Shown piece by piece: positions 25,315-35,894 of a stretch of DNA of 64,000 nt (the first letter of the stretch is position 1; the number at the start of each line of letters is the position of its first letter). The position numbers were made by a program, and so were the translations under genes. The DNA comes from Auanema rhodensis (taxonomy: Eukaryota > Nematoda > Chromadorea > Rhabditida > Rhabditidae), in NCBI GenBank assembly GCA_964057225.1, contig OZ059898.1, positions 12,921,767-12,985,766 of the forward strand. Direction: 5' to 3'. Below the pieces are notes generated by a model. That model worked only from the letters and a program-made list of their open reading frames with translations, was not told the DNA's origin and ran no database searches.

Positions 25315-26610
25315 TATTATAAAAATCAAAAAAGAATAATATATAGTAGAAAGATCTATAGCTGTCAGTGACTTCTCATGTAGCAACTATAGGTTTCAAA
25401 AGAAAAGTAAAGAAGAAGAAAATACTAGTTGTCAGTACATTTAAAAAAAAATTTGAAAAATAATATTTGAATTCAAAAAATATAATCTAAAAAAATTGTT
25501 GAATACTGGTTAGTCGAGCATTCATCGGAAATGTGAAAAAATGGAACTGAAATTTCTGAGTTTGTTCAAAATAGATACAAAAAAAAAGATCTATTTGTGA
25601 ATGAATATTATGTCATCGATGCAAAAAAACTAAATATTTTGTATTTTAATAATTATAATTGAAAAAAGATAGAAAATTATATGAATGTTTCTACAAAAAA
25701 ATGTGTTTTGAAAAAAAAAATACAAAATTCATAATATAAATTGTTTCGAGTGAGATCGAAATGTCACAAAAATAATAAGAAAAAAGATAAATAAAAGTAA
25801 AATATGAAAATATGATAAACATTACATTTTATTTTTACCTTTCAAACGTGTATAAGCGGTCGAATCACAAGACGTGGAATCTACGTCTAATTTACGTGAA
25901 AGTTTGCCTTTATTTTTCAGTTGTTGATCGTGTATCTATCTTATGCGGCTTTTTGGGGAGAATGGTGCATAGGCACCAATCCTAGCTCACCTTCGTTCAA
26001 TTTATTATTATTTGTTTCTTATAGTTAGTAATATATTTATATAGAAGTTGTAAGATCCACAGACAAGCAATTCAAAAGGGGATTCAAACCTTTATACTTT
26101 AAATTTATTTTTATTTTCTTATATTTTTGAGACATAAATATAGGTGTGTAATGCTTGCTAGCTAATTATCTTGTTGGAATGAAGCAATCTTGTGAATAAG
26201 ATAAGAGGAGACCTAACTCTGGCGAGTGAGCCTAACAGAACTGGCTGAGTGACTGTAGCATGTACCTTATCCCTATTACTACTTCCTAAGTATACATGTT
26301 GTGTGACATTCTACTATTACACTTGCATTTATAGGTATAAGTATGAGATGATGATAAAAATGATTTATAGTTTATAAAAATAATTAGAATATATAGTTAA
26401 CAAGTATATTGTATTACTTATATACAACCGATTTCAAATCTTTTTCAAAACAAAATATTATTCTAATATTCGTACACGTGAATGACACGATTCCCTGATT
26501 TTCATAAACTAGATGAAGCTGAATGAAACATAACAAAACATCATTGGATTTATATAAAATTTCATTTTTCAATAAAGTTTCATGTGCAAAATAGATTTGA
26601 TGCTGTTTTT
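25315..26610. other. AT-rich intergenic region
   Basis: No protein gene found. Two islands are less AT-rich: 25925-25990, with a TGGTGC-ATAG-GCACCA hairpin, and 26195-26275, whose ends (GATAAG…, …CTTATC) can pair. Neither matches an RNA I know. An ACAACCG signature sits at 26423-26430 and ATATAGTTAA at 26391-26400. Confidence 0.35.
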
Positions 26611-26718
26611 ACTATACAAACTATTTTCTTAATTATTCTAATTATAATGAAATGAAAGAAGGTTAGAAATCTTTATTCATATAGATGTTACAAGATGAAT
26701 ATCATTGATTCTTCTTTC

Positions 26719-27069
26719 TTACCAACCATTGGCATTCCAGCAGTTCAGGGTGTGGTTGAATTCTTGGACAGTCAAACAACACCTGGAATGAGATCATGTT
26801 GAAACTTGAATTCAAAACTTGAAGCTTTACTTGTAGTAGTTGTTGTTACAGTTGTGCATCTGAACATCAAGACATCTCTTATAACACGTGTCAGCACACC
26901 AGGTTTCCCTCCAGCTGAAAAGCTCAAAGTAAGGTTAGAAATTCAGAAGATACAACGTTTGGGGGATGGAAGCTTCACAGTTGGATCCAGCAAGAGTTCC
27001 GTGACAGTAGTCAACGCAGGAAGCATAGGCAGCAGCAATGCAGACAGCAAGAACGATGAGGAGTTTCAT
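26719..27069 (-). CDS. Small secreted ten-cysteine protein, copy A (3 exons, 86 aa)
   Basis: Minus-strand exons 27069-26957, 26914-26831, 26782-26719 (TAA); introns of 42 and 48 nt. A clear signal peptide (MKLLIVLAVCIAAAYA) is followed by a ~70-residue mature part with ten Cys, including CVDYCHG, TWCADTCYKRC, MHNCNN, KCC and LNCWNANGW at the C-terminus. It should be exported by the secretory pathway and be disulfide-rich. I do not recognise the family; it is not a standard ShK or trypsin-inhibitor-like pattern. It is the mirror-image partner of copy B. The ATG is one base after a TTTCAG acceptor, so the mRNA is probably trans-spliced. A polyadenylation signal AATAAA lies about 45 bases after the stop. 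Confidence 0.85.
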
Positions 27070-27070
27070 T

Positions 27071-27076
27071 CTGAAA
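27071..27076 (-). promoter_or_regulatory. Probable spliced-leader acceptor, ten-cysteine gene copy A
   Basis: TTTCAG on the minus strand ends one base before the ATG. The mirror copy has the identical site in the identical position. Confidence 0.5.
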
Positions 27077-27510
27077 GGTCAAATTTCAAATTGGAAAGGT
27101 AGAAAGTTGGAAGCTGGAAAGGTGAAGGATATGCTGGATGATGATGATCTGATGTTTAACTGTTAACTGCTTATATACATGATTGTAATTTTAATAAAAA
27201 ATTTAATATATATTATACTATATAGAATAAAATAATATTTTTATAACCAAATTATAAAACTTTATTTAAACTTTGATATCAAAAACAATTTTATACAAAC
27301 TTGTATCATTAAGTAAGCCTTCAAGAGCTCCCACTTTTTATAAGCCAGCATGAGATCTATTGAAAAACAAATTTCTTTTTTCTATTAAATGTTCAATAAA
27401 GATTAAAATTATGTTTTTAAGCTGATAAACATCAGATCATCATCATCATCCAGCATATTTTTCTCTTTTCCAGCTTCCAACTTTGCACTTTTCAAACTTG
27501 AAATTTGACC

Positions 27511-27516
27511 TTTCAG
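27511..27516 (+). promoter_or_regulatory. Probable spliced-leader acceptor, ten-cysteine gene copy B
   Basis: TTTCAG ends one base before the ATG at 27518, as in copy A. Confidence 0.5.
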
Positions 27517-27517
27517 A

Positions 27518-27868
27518 ATGAAACTCCTCATCGTTCTTGCTGTCTGTATTGCTGCTGCCTATGCTTCCTGCGTTGACTACTGTCACGGAACTGTTGCTGG
27601 ATCTAACTGTGAAGCTTCCATCCCTCAAACGTTGTATCTTCTGAGTTTCTAACCTTACTTTGAGCTTTTCAGCTGGAGAGAAACCTGGTGTGCTGACAAG
27701 TGTTATAAGAGATGTCTTGATATTCAGATGCACAACTGTAACAACAACTACTACATGTAAAGCTTCAAGTTCTTACTTCAAGTTCCAACTTGATCTCATT
27801 CCAGGTGCTGTATGACTGTCAAAGAATTCAACAAGACCATGAAGTGCTGGGATGCCAACGGTTGGTAA
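27518..27868 (+). CDS. Small secreted ten-cysteine protein, copy B (3 exons, 86 aa)
   Basis: Exons 27518-27630, 27673-27756, 27805-27868 (TAA), the exact lengths of copy A. The signal peptide is identical and all ten cysteines are conserved. Changes relative to copy A include HGTVAG for HGTLAG, WCADKCYKRCLDIQ for WCADTCYKRCLDVQ, and a more basic C-terminal exon (MCCMTVKEFNKTMKCWDANGW against KCCLTVQEFNHTLNCWNANGW). Most differences fall in exon 3 and change the residue while the Cys framework stays fixed, which fits functional divergence of a pair (inference from two sequences only). AATAAA follows the stop by about 40 bases. Function unknown; likely secreted. Confidence 0.87.
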
Positions 27869-27976
27869 GAAAGAAAAATCAATGATATTCATCTTGTAAC
27901 ATCTATATGAATAAAGATTTCTAACCTTCTTTCATTTCATTATAATTAGAATAATTAAGAAAATAGTTTGTATAGT

Positions 27977-28273
27977 TAACAGTATACAACCGCTTTCACG
28001 TCTTTTTAAAATTAAAATGATATAGTTCACATGAAGTTCTCATATGTTACTGCTACAACAGTTTCTTAACTTATTTCAATCTATAATAATTTTAAAACAA
28101 TTGAGCCATGAAGACTTTATTCAAATTATTACCTTTTTTTTTTCCTTAACACACCAGGTGTTTAGGGTATAAATCATTGAAACATTATTATTATATGTAC
28201 ATTATAAATCATAATAGCAAGTTTAAGTGGCAAAAAAGCATATTCTAATTAAGATAATTTGAATATTATTAAC
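27977..28273. other. AT-rich spacer with an ACAACCG signature
   Basis: No gene. The dispersed signature TACAACCG…TTTCACGTC begins directly after the inverted-repeat arm at 27985. Confidence 0.4.
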
Positions 28274-29447
28274 TTAGTTCATCATAGTTGGAAAACATCG
28301 ATTAAACCAATAGGTACGTATTTTAGCATCTTGTACTGGCCTAAACATTTGAATTTAAATAAATTCAAAAACTCATTGAACTTACAGCCTTTTATATACG
28401 TCGGTAGTTGATTTGTGCTGTTTTAGTACATGATCATCTATGGCTTCACGATCTCCTTCGAATGAACATAGACGACAACTTATCTTTCCGGTTACTTGAA
28501 AATGAGTTCGCACGTGTGCTTCCAAAGAAGAAATTCCATTTCTGACAGTGCTCTGACACATCTGACATGTAGCTAATGAGCTAGACTCTTCGGGAGCTGT
28601 TAAGATGGAGCTCAGTCCGGGAAAACATCTCACTGTTGTCTCATTCACTTTACTCTGATCGAAATCATTTCTAAAAGAATACGTAAAATCTTACATTTTT
28701 TGAAATTAAATCACGAAAAACTAACAATTCTCGGGAATACAAGGCATTCTTAGTTGATCTTGTTGGAAACTGATTATGAACATCTCGAAGATGGTTCTTC
28801 ATCGTGGATTCTTTCCGACATTTGAAATCACGGCAGACCAAGCATCGAAGACTAAAAATTAAATTATATTCTATAATATACAGTAATTTAAACAACTTAC
28901 TTATCGACATCCGAGTGTTGAATTGCATGTTTTTTAAAAACATCCAACTTATTTTGGTTTAACGGGAATGAAGCTTTACATACCTGAGATAAGAACAATA
29001 ATTTACTATGTGGGTCAATAATAAGCTTACTTTGCATGAAAGCAATTCCTTAGAGTTTTCCTTTTCAGGTTTCTTATTAGAATCCTTGTTACGGTCCCTG
29101 TCAAAGTAATACAGTTATCCACATGTTAATAAAAGATTTAAAAACTTACAAACAACGGAAAAATCCGGCATATTTACAGGTTTCATCTAATGAAGAATCA
29201 TATGAACAATCAAGTGATGTAACACTGACACGGTCAAATGACATTCGTCGAACTTTGTTCGGAATAAAAACCTCATTAATAGTTGAGTCATCAGTTATTT
29301 GACGATCGGAAAGGAAAAAATCGGATAAACGTTTCTAAAATTACAGTAATAAGATGAAGAACAGGCAAACACAACAGTTTCTACTACCTTTCCAATTCGT
29401 ACACCATTTTCACTACAATTCGAAATATTTCCATTAAATGGAGCCAT
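28274..29447 (-). CDS. Four-finger C2H2 zinc-finger protein (7 exons, 295 aa)
   Basis: Minus-strand exons: 29447-29388, 29334-29150, 29097-29031, 28983-28901, 28851-28695, 28654-28386, 28340-28274; all in frame. Fingers, by Cys/His ligands: C103/C106/H123/H127 (split over the exon 3-4 junction), C135/C138/H152/H157, C214/C217/H231/H235 and C244/C247/H259/H264. The N-terminal ~100 residues are polar and Ser/Asp-rich without a known domain. It is probably a nuclear DNA-binding factor (inference from the fingers). The gene could also stop at TAA 28384-28382, but that stop overlaps a strong donor (GTAAGT) and splicing to 28340 adds a sensible tail (LPVQDAKIRTYWFNRCFP…). For the exon 5-6 junction I chose the acceptor giving a 40-nt intron over a 24-nt one. 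The acceptor ttatttag precedes the ATG by seven bases. Confidence 0.82.
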
Positions 29448-29570
29448 AATAAAACTAAATAATATATAATTAACTTTAACATTACTAATAGATATATATA
29501 TAATTAAACAAGATATAACACAAAGTTAAAAACTAAATACAATTGAAGATTAGCTATCTGCTTATATACT

Positions 29571-29720
29571 ATGCCTGGAAGACCCGACAGCAAAGTTCGG
29601 ACAAGAGGTCAACATGTCTTTTCGTTTGCCGACAATTCCGTCAGGCAATACCTGAAGATATGTCACATCAAGACACATCTGCCGTTCGTACCCTCAGGGT
29701 CTGACGTCTGGTTAGTATAT
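29571..29720. other. GC-richer block of clustered hairpins, possible structured RNA
   Basis: Three stem-loops lie close together: 29584-29600 (CCGAC…GTTCGG, one bulge), 29626-29648 (TTGCCGAC…GTC-A-GGCAA, one bulge) and 29656-29680 (AGATATGTC…GACACATCT, one wobble pair). The block stands out from the very AT-rich surroundings. A 118-codon + strand frame begins at an ATG here, but its second half is AT-rich spacer and I do not believe it codes. It matches no snRNA, SRP, SL or RNase P sequence I can recall. Confidence 0.35.
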
Positions 29721-30214
29721 ATGAACAAACTAACTTATATAATAGATCATTATGTATATATGAGTAAGGGTAGTGAAAGAGTATTAAGAAAGAGAAGATC
29801 ACTTATAGATCATTCAACCTTTAATATTGTATTTTGTATTTTTCAATATAATAGTATAGTTAAATATATTAAAAATTTATTTGTTTTGCACAATAAAATG
29901 AATAGAACATACGCTGTATGCCAATAGAATTTAACAGTTTTTTTTCATTCTTTTTCTTAATATATTATGATTTTATTTTTGTTCCATCAACAACAATTAA
30001 TTGTTGTATATTTTGATTTCTCTGAAATCAAATAATCGAAGAGTTATGAAGTTAGTGTACTAGTGTATCCTATACATCTCGTTGTTTCAGGAAAATTGAT
30101 CGAGAAATCGGAGATAAGTTGACTGTTGACATAAGATGACAAACCTGAAAATAATTTAAATATTTTATGTATAGAAAGTTGTTTTTAGATTTATTTAATA
30201 TTTTTAAAATCCCC
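29721..30214. other. AT-rich spacer
   Basis: No gene or repeat recognised apart from the edge of the foldback element. Confidence 0.4.
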
Positions 30215-31330
30215 CCTGATACTCTATAAGTCTTCAAAGCTTTTTACAAGAATGTGAACAAGTGTAGTATTGTTTAATCTATTTAAGGCTCAAGTTTTAT
30301 GATTTCCCTCTTCCTCAGATCATACCTGAGGCTGCAGCCTGATCTTGTAGCCTGAGTGTGATTCATAATATCATAACTCAACTGCAATATCATACTGAAT
30401 TCTAGATTTTTCTATATGTTAACTATACAGTTTAAATTAAGTTTTATTAATTTAATTTAATTACAACTTAACCGATGCTTGAAAACACAAGTCTGAATCA
30501 GGAAGCGAAACGAATCAACTTTATCACACTGCCAACAATGACAATGTTTTTTCCTTTTTCCATTATAATAATCTCAAAATATTATAATATTATAATATAT
30601 TTCAAATTTAAAAAAATTGAATTAGTCTAGAAAGTTATTGAATTAGATTAATAGATAATATTTATATTAAATATATTATTAAATATAAATATAGGTATAT
30701 TAAGGAAAACCAAAAGAATAAAATTATAAAATATTAAAAATAAATAATTAATTTTTATCTTAAAATTAGAAAAATTTAAAATTTAAAACAAAGAAATCGA
30801 TTGAAATAATTCTTTAAAAATAACATTTGAAATAAAAATTTATTTTTAGTTATAAATCTATGATTAACGGTTGTAACGTTGAAGATTTTGAGATTTCCGT
30901 GTTAATTAGCATATTTGAATTTTTAAAAATCAATAAGTATTGATTAAGCAGAAATTAAATTTAAAAAATTTAAAATTTAAAATAAACTGTATAGTTAACA
31001 TTGAGAAAATACTTTAATATTAATTTTTAATTACTTGACTGTTCAAGCAGAATTTTTTTTATAATAGAATCTTAAAATTCTGTTTATTCTCAGAAATATT
31101 TTAAATTTCTGGATGTTTCAACCTAAATAAACAAATCTAGAATTCAATATAATATTTCAATCTGAGTTATGATATGATATTACTCACACTCAGGCTACAA
31201 GATCAGGCTGCAGCCTCAGGTATGATCTGAGGGGGAGGGAAATCATAAAACTTGAGCCTTAAATAGATTAAACAATACTACACTTGTTCACATTCTTGTA
31301 AAAAGCTTTGAAGACTTATAGAGTATCAGG
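30215..31330. mobile_element. Foldback (long-TIR) non-autonomous DNA element, ~1.1 kb
   Basis: The ends are inverted repeats that begin CCTGATACTCTATAAG and run for about 190 bp with only scattered differences (30215-30410 against about 31135-31330). Each arm holds a perfect 12-bp palindrome AGGCTGCAGCCT. A weaker inner inverted match (GTTAACTATACAGTTTAAA near 30417 and its complement near 30985) extends the symmetry. The middle is very AT-rich and has no open frame of useful size, so the element cannot supply its own transposase. I could not see a clear target-site duplication. It sits just 3' of nuclear receptor 1, whose stop codon is 50 bp away. Confidence 0.8.
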
Positions 31331-31380
31331 AGACTAAATAAGAATTATCATTGTATTTATTTGAAAATGTATAAATAATA

Positions 31381-33663
31381 TTATCTAACCTCTAAATACG
31401 ATCGTCTCCTTTCAGCAAGCTCAAGGAAAGATGTCAAAGCTGTTACAACTCGACCAAATTTTTGTACTCCGTATATCTGGCCATATTCTCGTATCATATG
31501 CTGAGAAACAGAATAATAAAACTGATAGAAAGTGGATAGGAAAAACATACTTTACGTAAAAATTCCATTGTTTTATAGCGGGCTGCTTCAATAATTTTTC
31601 GACCTTCATCAGATATTTCGAATGTATCTACAAAATAATAATGAATAACAATAAAAACATAACGATGCAAAGCTCATATGCTTACTTCCACTAAACAAGG
31701 CTAAAGTTTTGAAAAAGACGAACTCAGCATCTGATAAGTCTAATAATCGCATCATTGCTACAGGCTTGCAGTAAACTTGACGATAATAATCTTCATAAGC
31801 TGTTCTATAAAAATTGTATTGAAACTTGGTTGAGCTTGAGCAAAGCTTACTGATTTCGGAGTCGAAATTTTAAAGCATTTAAGCCATCAGGGAATACCAT
31901 ACTTTCGGAATTAGTTAACGCTGTATAGTATGCTTGTGATGAAATTTGCATAATTCCAGCAACTTCACTCAACAGGACACTCTTAAATAATAGAGATTGA
32001 ACTGTATATCTTAAAAAATAATAAGAATGTACCTTGTCTTTTGGAGATAATTTACCAAAGCTATTAAATGTTTTTGCAAATTCAACAGATAAGAAGAGAT
32101 CAGCCATCATCCAATATCTAACAGGATTCTCCTCATATAACTCTTGTCGCCAGATTCGTTGATCTTGTGGATCCTAACAAAATCATTTGATCAGCAAATT
32201 GTGAAGGAAAACAATTGAATTTACCTTTATTTTCCTAGCGCCAAGTAGACATGGACTTTGTAAAATTTCACGTAAATGAAGATTACTAACAATAGGATAA
32301 CCAGGCTTTCTAATTGCTCTCATTAAGTTTTCTCGTTGCGTCTACACGATATAGTTTATTCAAGTTAGATTATGAGCATAAGTTTAATAAACTTACAAGA
32401 ATAGTTAAAGCTTTAATACAATCCATATTCTCAGGTTGATAGGATATTGTATGATATAGTATCGGTACAACAGCTACATCATCATTATTATTATCGGTAG
32501 TTTCTTCTAAAGTTGCACTATCTATATCATCTTTTTCCCGGAATTGGATAGCTAAACAATAATTATATGAAATATATATTTTTGAATATATAAGAGTTAT
32601 ATGTATATAGTTTAAAAATAATTTATATGAGAAGAGAAAAAGTTTTTGAATTATCTTCTTTTAGGTTAAATATTAAAGGATAAATAAGATAAAGCCAAAC
32701 AGAAACAATGAAAAATCATGGATAATCATGTAATTTATAAAAAATAAAAAGATTTTTGTTGGGATTAATATCTAAAATCCGATTTTAGATATTGAAGTAT
32801 GGATCTCTTGTAAAATATATCAAAAAATGGAGAATCAATAGAAGTTATTGTTATGATTCAGTTATAATATTATTCTATAAATAACTCTATATTATTATTG
32901 TTATATTATTAGTTTTAATTATATGTATATAGTTTGAATAAACTATAAACAAACCATTTCGATTCATTCCAACTCGAATACATTTTTGAAAACGACATGC
33001 TCGACAAGCGCATCGGAAATCTGAAAGTGAAAGGAATGAAAAAGACTTGGGGCAATGGGGGAATAGCAAACCTTTATTAAATTGGCATTTACCACCTTTT
33101 GAACATTTAAAATCTCGTTTATTGATTATAGTTCTTCGGAAAAATGTTTTACATCCATTACAGCTTAGAACATCATAATGATATCCTGTAGGCTATAAGG
33201 TAAAGTTGGTTAATAAGATAAACTTGGATGAAAATGAATAAACCTTATCTCCACATATAGCACAATGATACTTATCACTCTTCCGAACATTACGAATTCG
33301 TTTAGTAGGTATAGCTAAAGCTAGTGAAGCATTTTCATCATTCTAGAATATGAAATTACGTTGATATAGTCGAATATCATGAAACTGCTGACCTCTGAGG
33401 GCAAAAAGGTCGAATTAGCTATTGGTGGTGAAAAGTTAAGCTGCGATGAGCTGCTGTTGCTTGTGTTGGAGAGCGGCGAATCATAATCCGAGCTGGATGA
33501 AGCGTTAGCTGAGTGAGAATACTAGAAGTTTGACGATGAATTTGAACGAAATTGTCCGAAGTTGAAGACAAACCCAATTATTCATAACAGCAGATGACTT
33601 TAAACAAGGTGGAACATGATGATAGATATCAGTATCAGTACCATCATCTGTCCAAGTGTCCAT
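31381..33663 (-). CDS. Nuclear hormone receptor 1 (12 exons, 454 aa)
   Basis: Minus-strand exons: 33663-33574, 33521-33393, 33342-33244, 33192-33072, 33020-32955, 32551-32397, 32341-32225, 32173-32033, 31981-31851, 31804-31686, 31627-31551, 31500-31381. All junctions keep frame. A Ser-rich N-terminal region is followed by a C4 DNA-binding domain: finger 1 C100/C103/C117/C120 (CAICGDK, SCNGCKTFFRR) and finger 2 C136/C142/C152/C155 (CSKGGKC, CACRACRFQKC). The CNGCK P-box is the form typical of the expanded nematode HNF4-derived receptors. The rest is a helical ligand-binding domain (for example WMMADLFLSVEFAKTFNSF and LLDLSDAEFVFFKTLALFS). It is a ligand-regulated or orphan transcription factor in the nucleus. 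The 403-nt fifth intron separates the DNA-binding domain from the rest; most others are ~50 nt. Confidence 0.93.
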
Positions 33664-34625
33664 ACTGAAGACAGATGATGCAAACTACAAGAAAGATAAC
33701 TAATTAAACGATCGAATTAACTAGAAAATAAGAAAAATAATGAAAAATCAAATGTCATTAAGAAAAAAAAATTGAGATGAAAGTATTGAAGAAACATAAA
33801 AGGAAATTATATATATTTAGAAATATAAATATAATAAAAATATTTTAATTTTATATTCTATTTTGAAGGTAAAAAACCCGCAAAAAGCTTGTTTATGAAG
33901 TTATCAGTTATGAAAATCAAGAGAAGAACAAGAAGAACGAAGGTGTGTTTGAGTGAAAACGAAAAAGTGAGAAAGAGAAATGAAAAAAGTTTATAAGATG
34001 TATTATACTATATATTATATGGATATCAATATCTAATTATCAATTATCAATTAAAAAATGAAATTAAAATAATAATTTAAAACATAAAAGGAATGAAGAA
34101 AAACATAAAATATCATAGAATATCATAGAATATTATAGAATATTATATATTTAATTAAAATAATAATATTATATATTATAAATAAATGATAAGTTTTGAA
34201 AATTAACTAAAGACACAAAGTTCATTTATAATATTTTATATGAATAAGATTATAAATCAAATATTATTTATATGATATTTATCATTTTAACAAAGCAGTT
34301 TTCTAATAATAAGCTGTTAGAAAATAGCAATTTTTGAAAAAAAAAAGCGTCTTTACGCCTGTTTGTATTTAATGAATTAGGCAAATTCTATGATGATTAA
34401 GTTGCATGAAGAACCTGCTCAAGTTTAAGTGATAAACAGTGGAATGTACTAGATGTAGTTGAAGGAAGAAGGATGAAAAAGTTGAAACAATCATTACGGA
34501 GTATCAAATTCAAGAAAAGAATAATCTGTTTATAAGGAAAAAAAAATAAATTTATAAGAAATAATAGAAGAATATAAGATAATATTCTATGGGTTAAAGG
34601 GTCAGAATAGGAATAAAGAGATAAT

Positions 34626-34660
<35 letters not shown>

Positions 34661-34846
34661 AAGAGGAAGAGACTTTATGAAAAGATTTATTTATGTGAAA
34701 ATAAAGTAACAAAATCAGATTGAAATGAACAGAAACAAAGTTACTACTAAATAAGTTATAAAAAGAGAAAGAAAGAGAGAGAGTAAGAGTGAGATAGGGG
34801 AGTAAACATGCATAACATCATTACAGTGTACTATCTAACCTATATG

Positions 34847-34849
<3 letters not shown>

Positions 34850-34880
<31 letters not shown>
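34850..34880. repeat. (TA)n microsatellite
   Basis: About 15 uninterrupted TA units. Confidence 0.9.
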
Positions 34881-34886
<6 letters not shown>

Positions 34887-35861
34887 TATAAACATATATA
34901 GTTATTCACATATTTTACAAAAATATTTTTAAATTATAAACAGATGAATGTGAAAAAAAAACTTTTTTCGCATCTTCTTCAATCATTACAAATCGTTTTA
35001 AACGAATCGAAATAATTTAAAGATATAAGAGAGTATAGAATCAAATAGATAGAAAGAACATAAATGAATTTAATCAATTTGGCTATGAATGTCACGTGTA
35101 TGATGTGTGTATGAATGTGTGTAGGAGAGTTAATGTCTCTTGCGTTCGAAAAAGAAAAAAAAACGACAAAAGAGAACAGGTTTTTTAATTTTTTTTCCTT
35201 TTTTTAGGGTGAAGGCTCTCTCTCTTTCTCTCTCAGTCTCGTTTAAAGAAATAATATTTGCTAATTATAATAACATAATTAGTTATTCAATTTTGGTAAG
35301 ACATATTGATATCAATGAATCGATCATCACTATTGATGTTATCAATTTATCCTTGATCCAATGAAAAAGATACAATACTTTTGCATCTTATCTTATCTAA
35401 AAAACTTTTAAGATTTTAATAAAATATATAAAAATAAAAAAATATAATATAACATATATTTATAATTAACATATTTAATTATATGAATATAGTTATAATT
35501 TAATTTTTTTTATATTTAAAAATTAAAGTTTCGAAGGACAATTTTAGATTTTGTAAAATGCAACCGGTCTGAATCAATTTGTCATGTTAAATGAACCTTG
35601 GAAGCAATTGCGCATACAATGACGCTTACGTAACTCACGTAAATATACGTGAGATTGTAATAACAAGATATATTTTAGAATATAAATAAATAAATATTAT
35701 TATATATGCCAAATTCATTATAATAAATTTTTTTAAAAATCAATTGTTTCATATGGTCAAACTACAAAATATAATTGGTCGGTGACGGACTTGGAACAGC
35801 AATTTCAAATGATAAACTAGCAAACTATCAGAGAAAGAGGGGAGGAGAGAAGGGTGCTACT

Positions 35862-35894
35862 AAGAGAGAGAGAGAGAGAGAGGGGGGGGGGGGG
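35862..35894. repeat. (GA)n tract running into a G13 homopolymer
   Basis: A short GA repeat is followed directly by thirteen G. Long G runs are rare in this AT-rich sequence and could form a quadruplex or be an assembly-sensitive site. Confidence 0.85.

Larger units (their letters stand above)
26611..27158 (+). repeat. Left arm of a ~550-bp inverted duplication
   Basis: Reverse-complement match to 27425-27976, covering a full three-exon gene with its introns and flanks, with about 0.27 kb of unique DNA between the arms. Matching begins abruptly at ACTATACAAAC (26611) and fades after the GATGATGATGATC tract. Confidence 0.9.
27070..27517. promoter_or_regulatory. Shared upstream region of the divergent ten-cysteine gene pair
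   Basis: The 448 bp between the two start codons must hold both promoters. Its outer ~90 bp on each side are inverted copies of each other and include a GATGATGATGATC tract and a purine-rich stretch; the central part (27159-27424) is unique AT-rich DNA. TATA-like sequence is abundant, so I do not assign a specific box. Confidence 0.5.
27425..27976 (-). repeat. Right arm of the ~550-bp inverted duplication
   Basis: Inverted counterpart of 26611-27158. Exons, introns, UTRs and about 100 bp of 3' flank are all conserved; differences are scattered substitutions, so the duplication copied genomic DNA and not a processed transcript. Confidence 0.9.

Noticed and set aside
26806-27102. 98-codon + strand frame across the left inverted arm
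   Set aside because: It is antisense to copy A of the ten-cysteine gene, whose exons, signal peptide and splice sites are clear. The mirror frame at 27446-27733 is rejected for the same reason.
29571-29927. 118-codon + strand frame starting MPGRPDSK
   Set aside because: The first third overlaps the hairpin cluster and the rest is AT-rich spacer giving I/Y/N-rich sequence. No splice structure or domain supports it.
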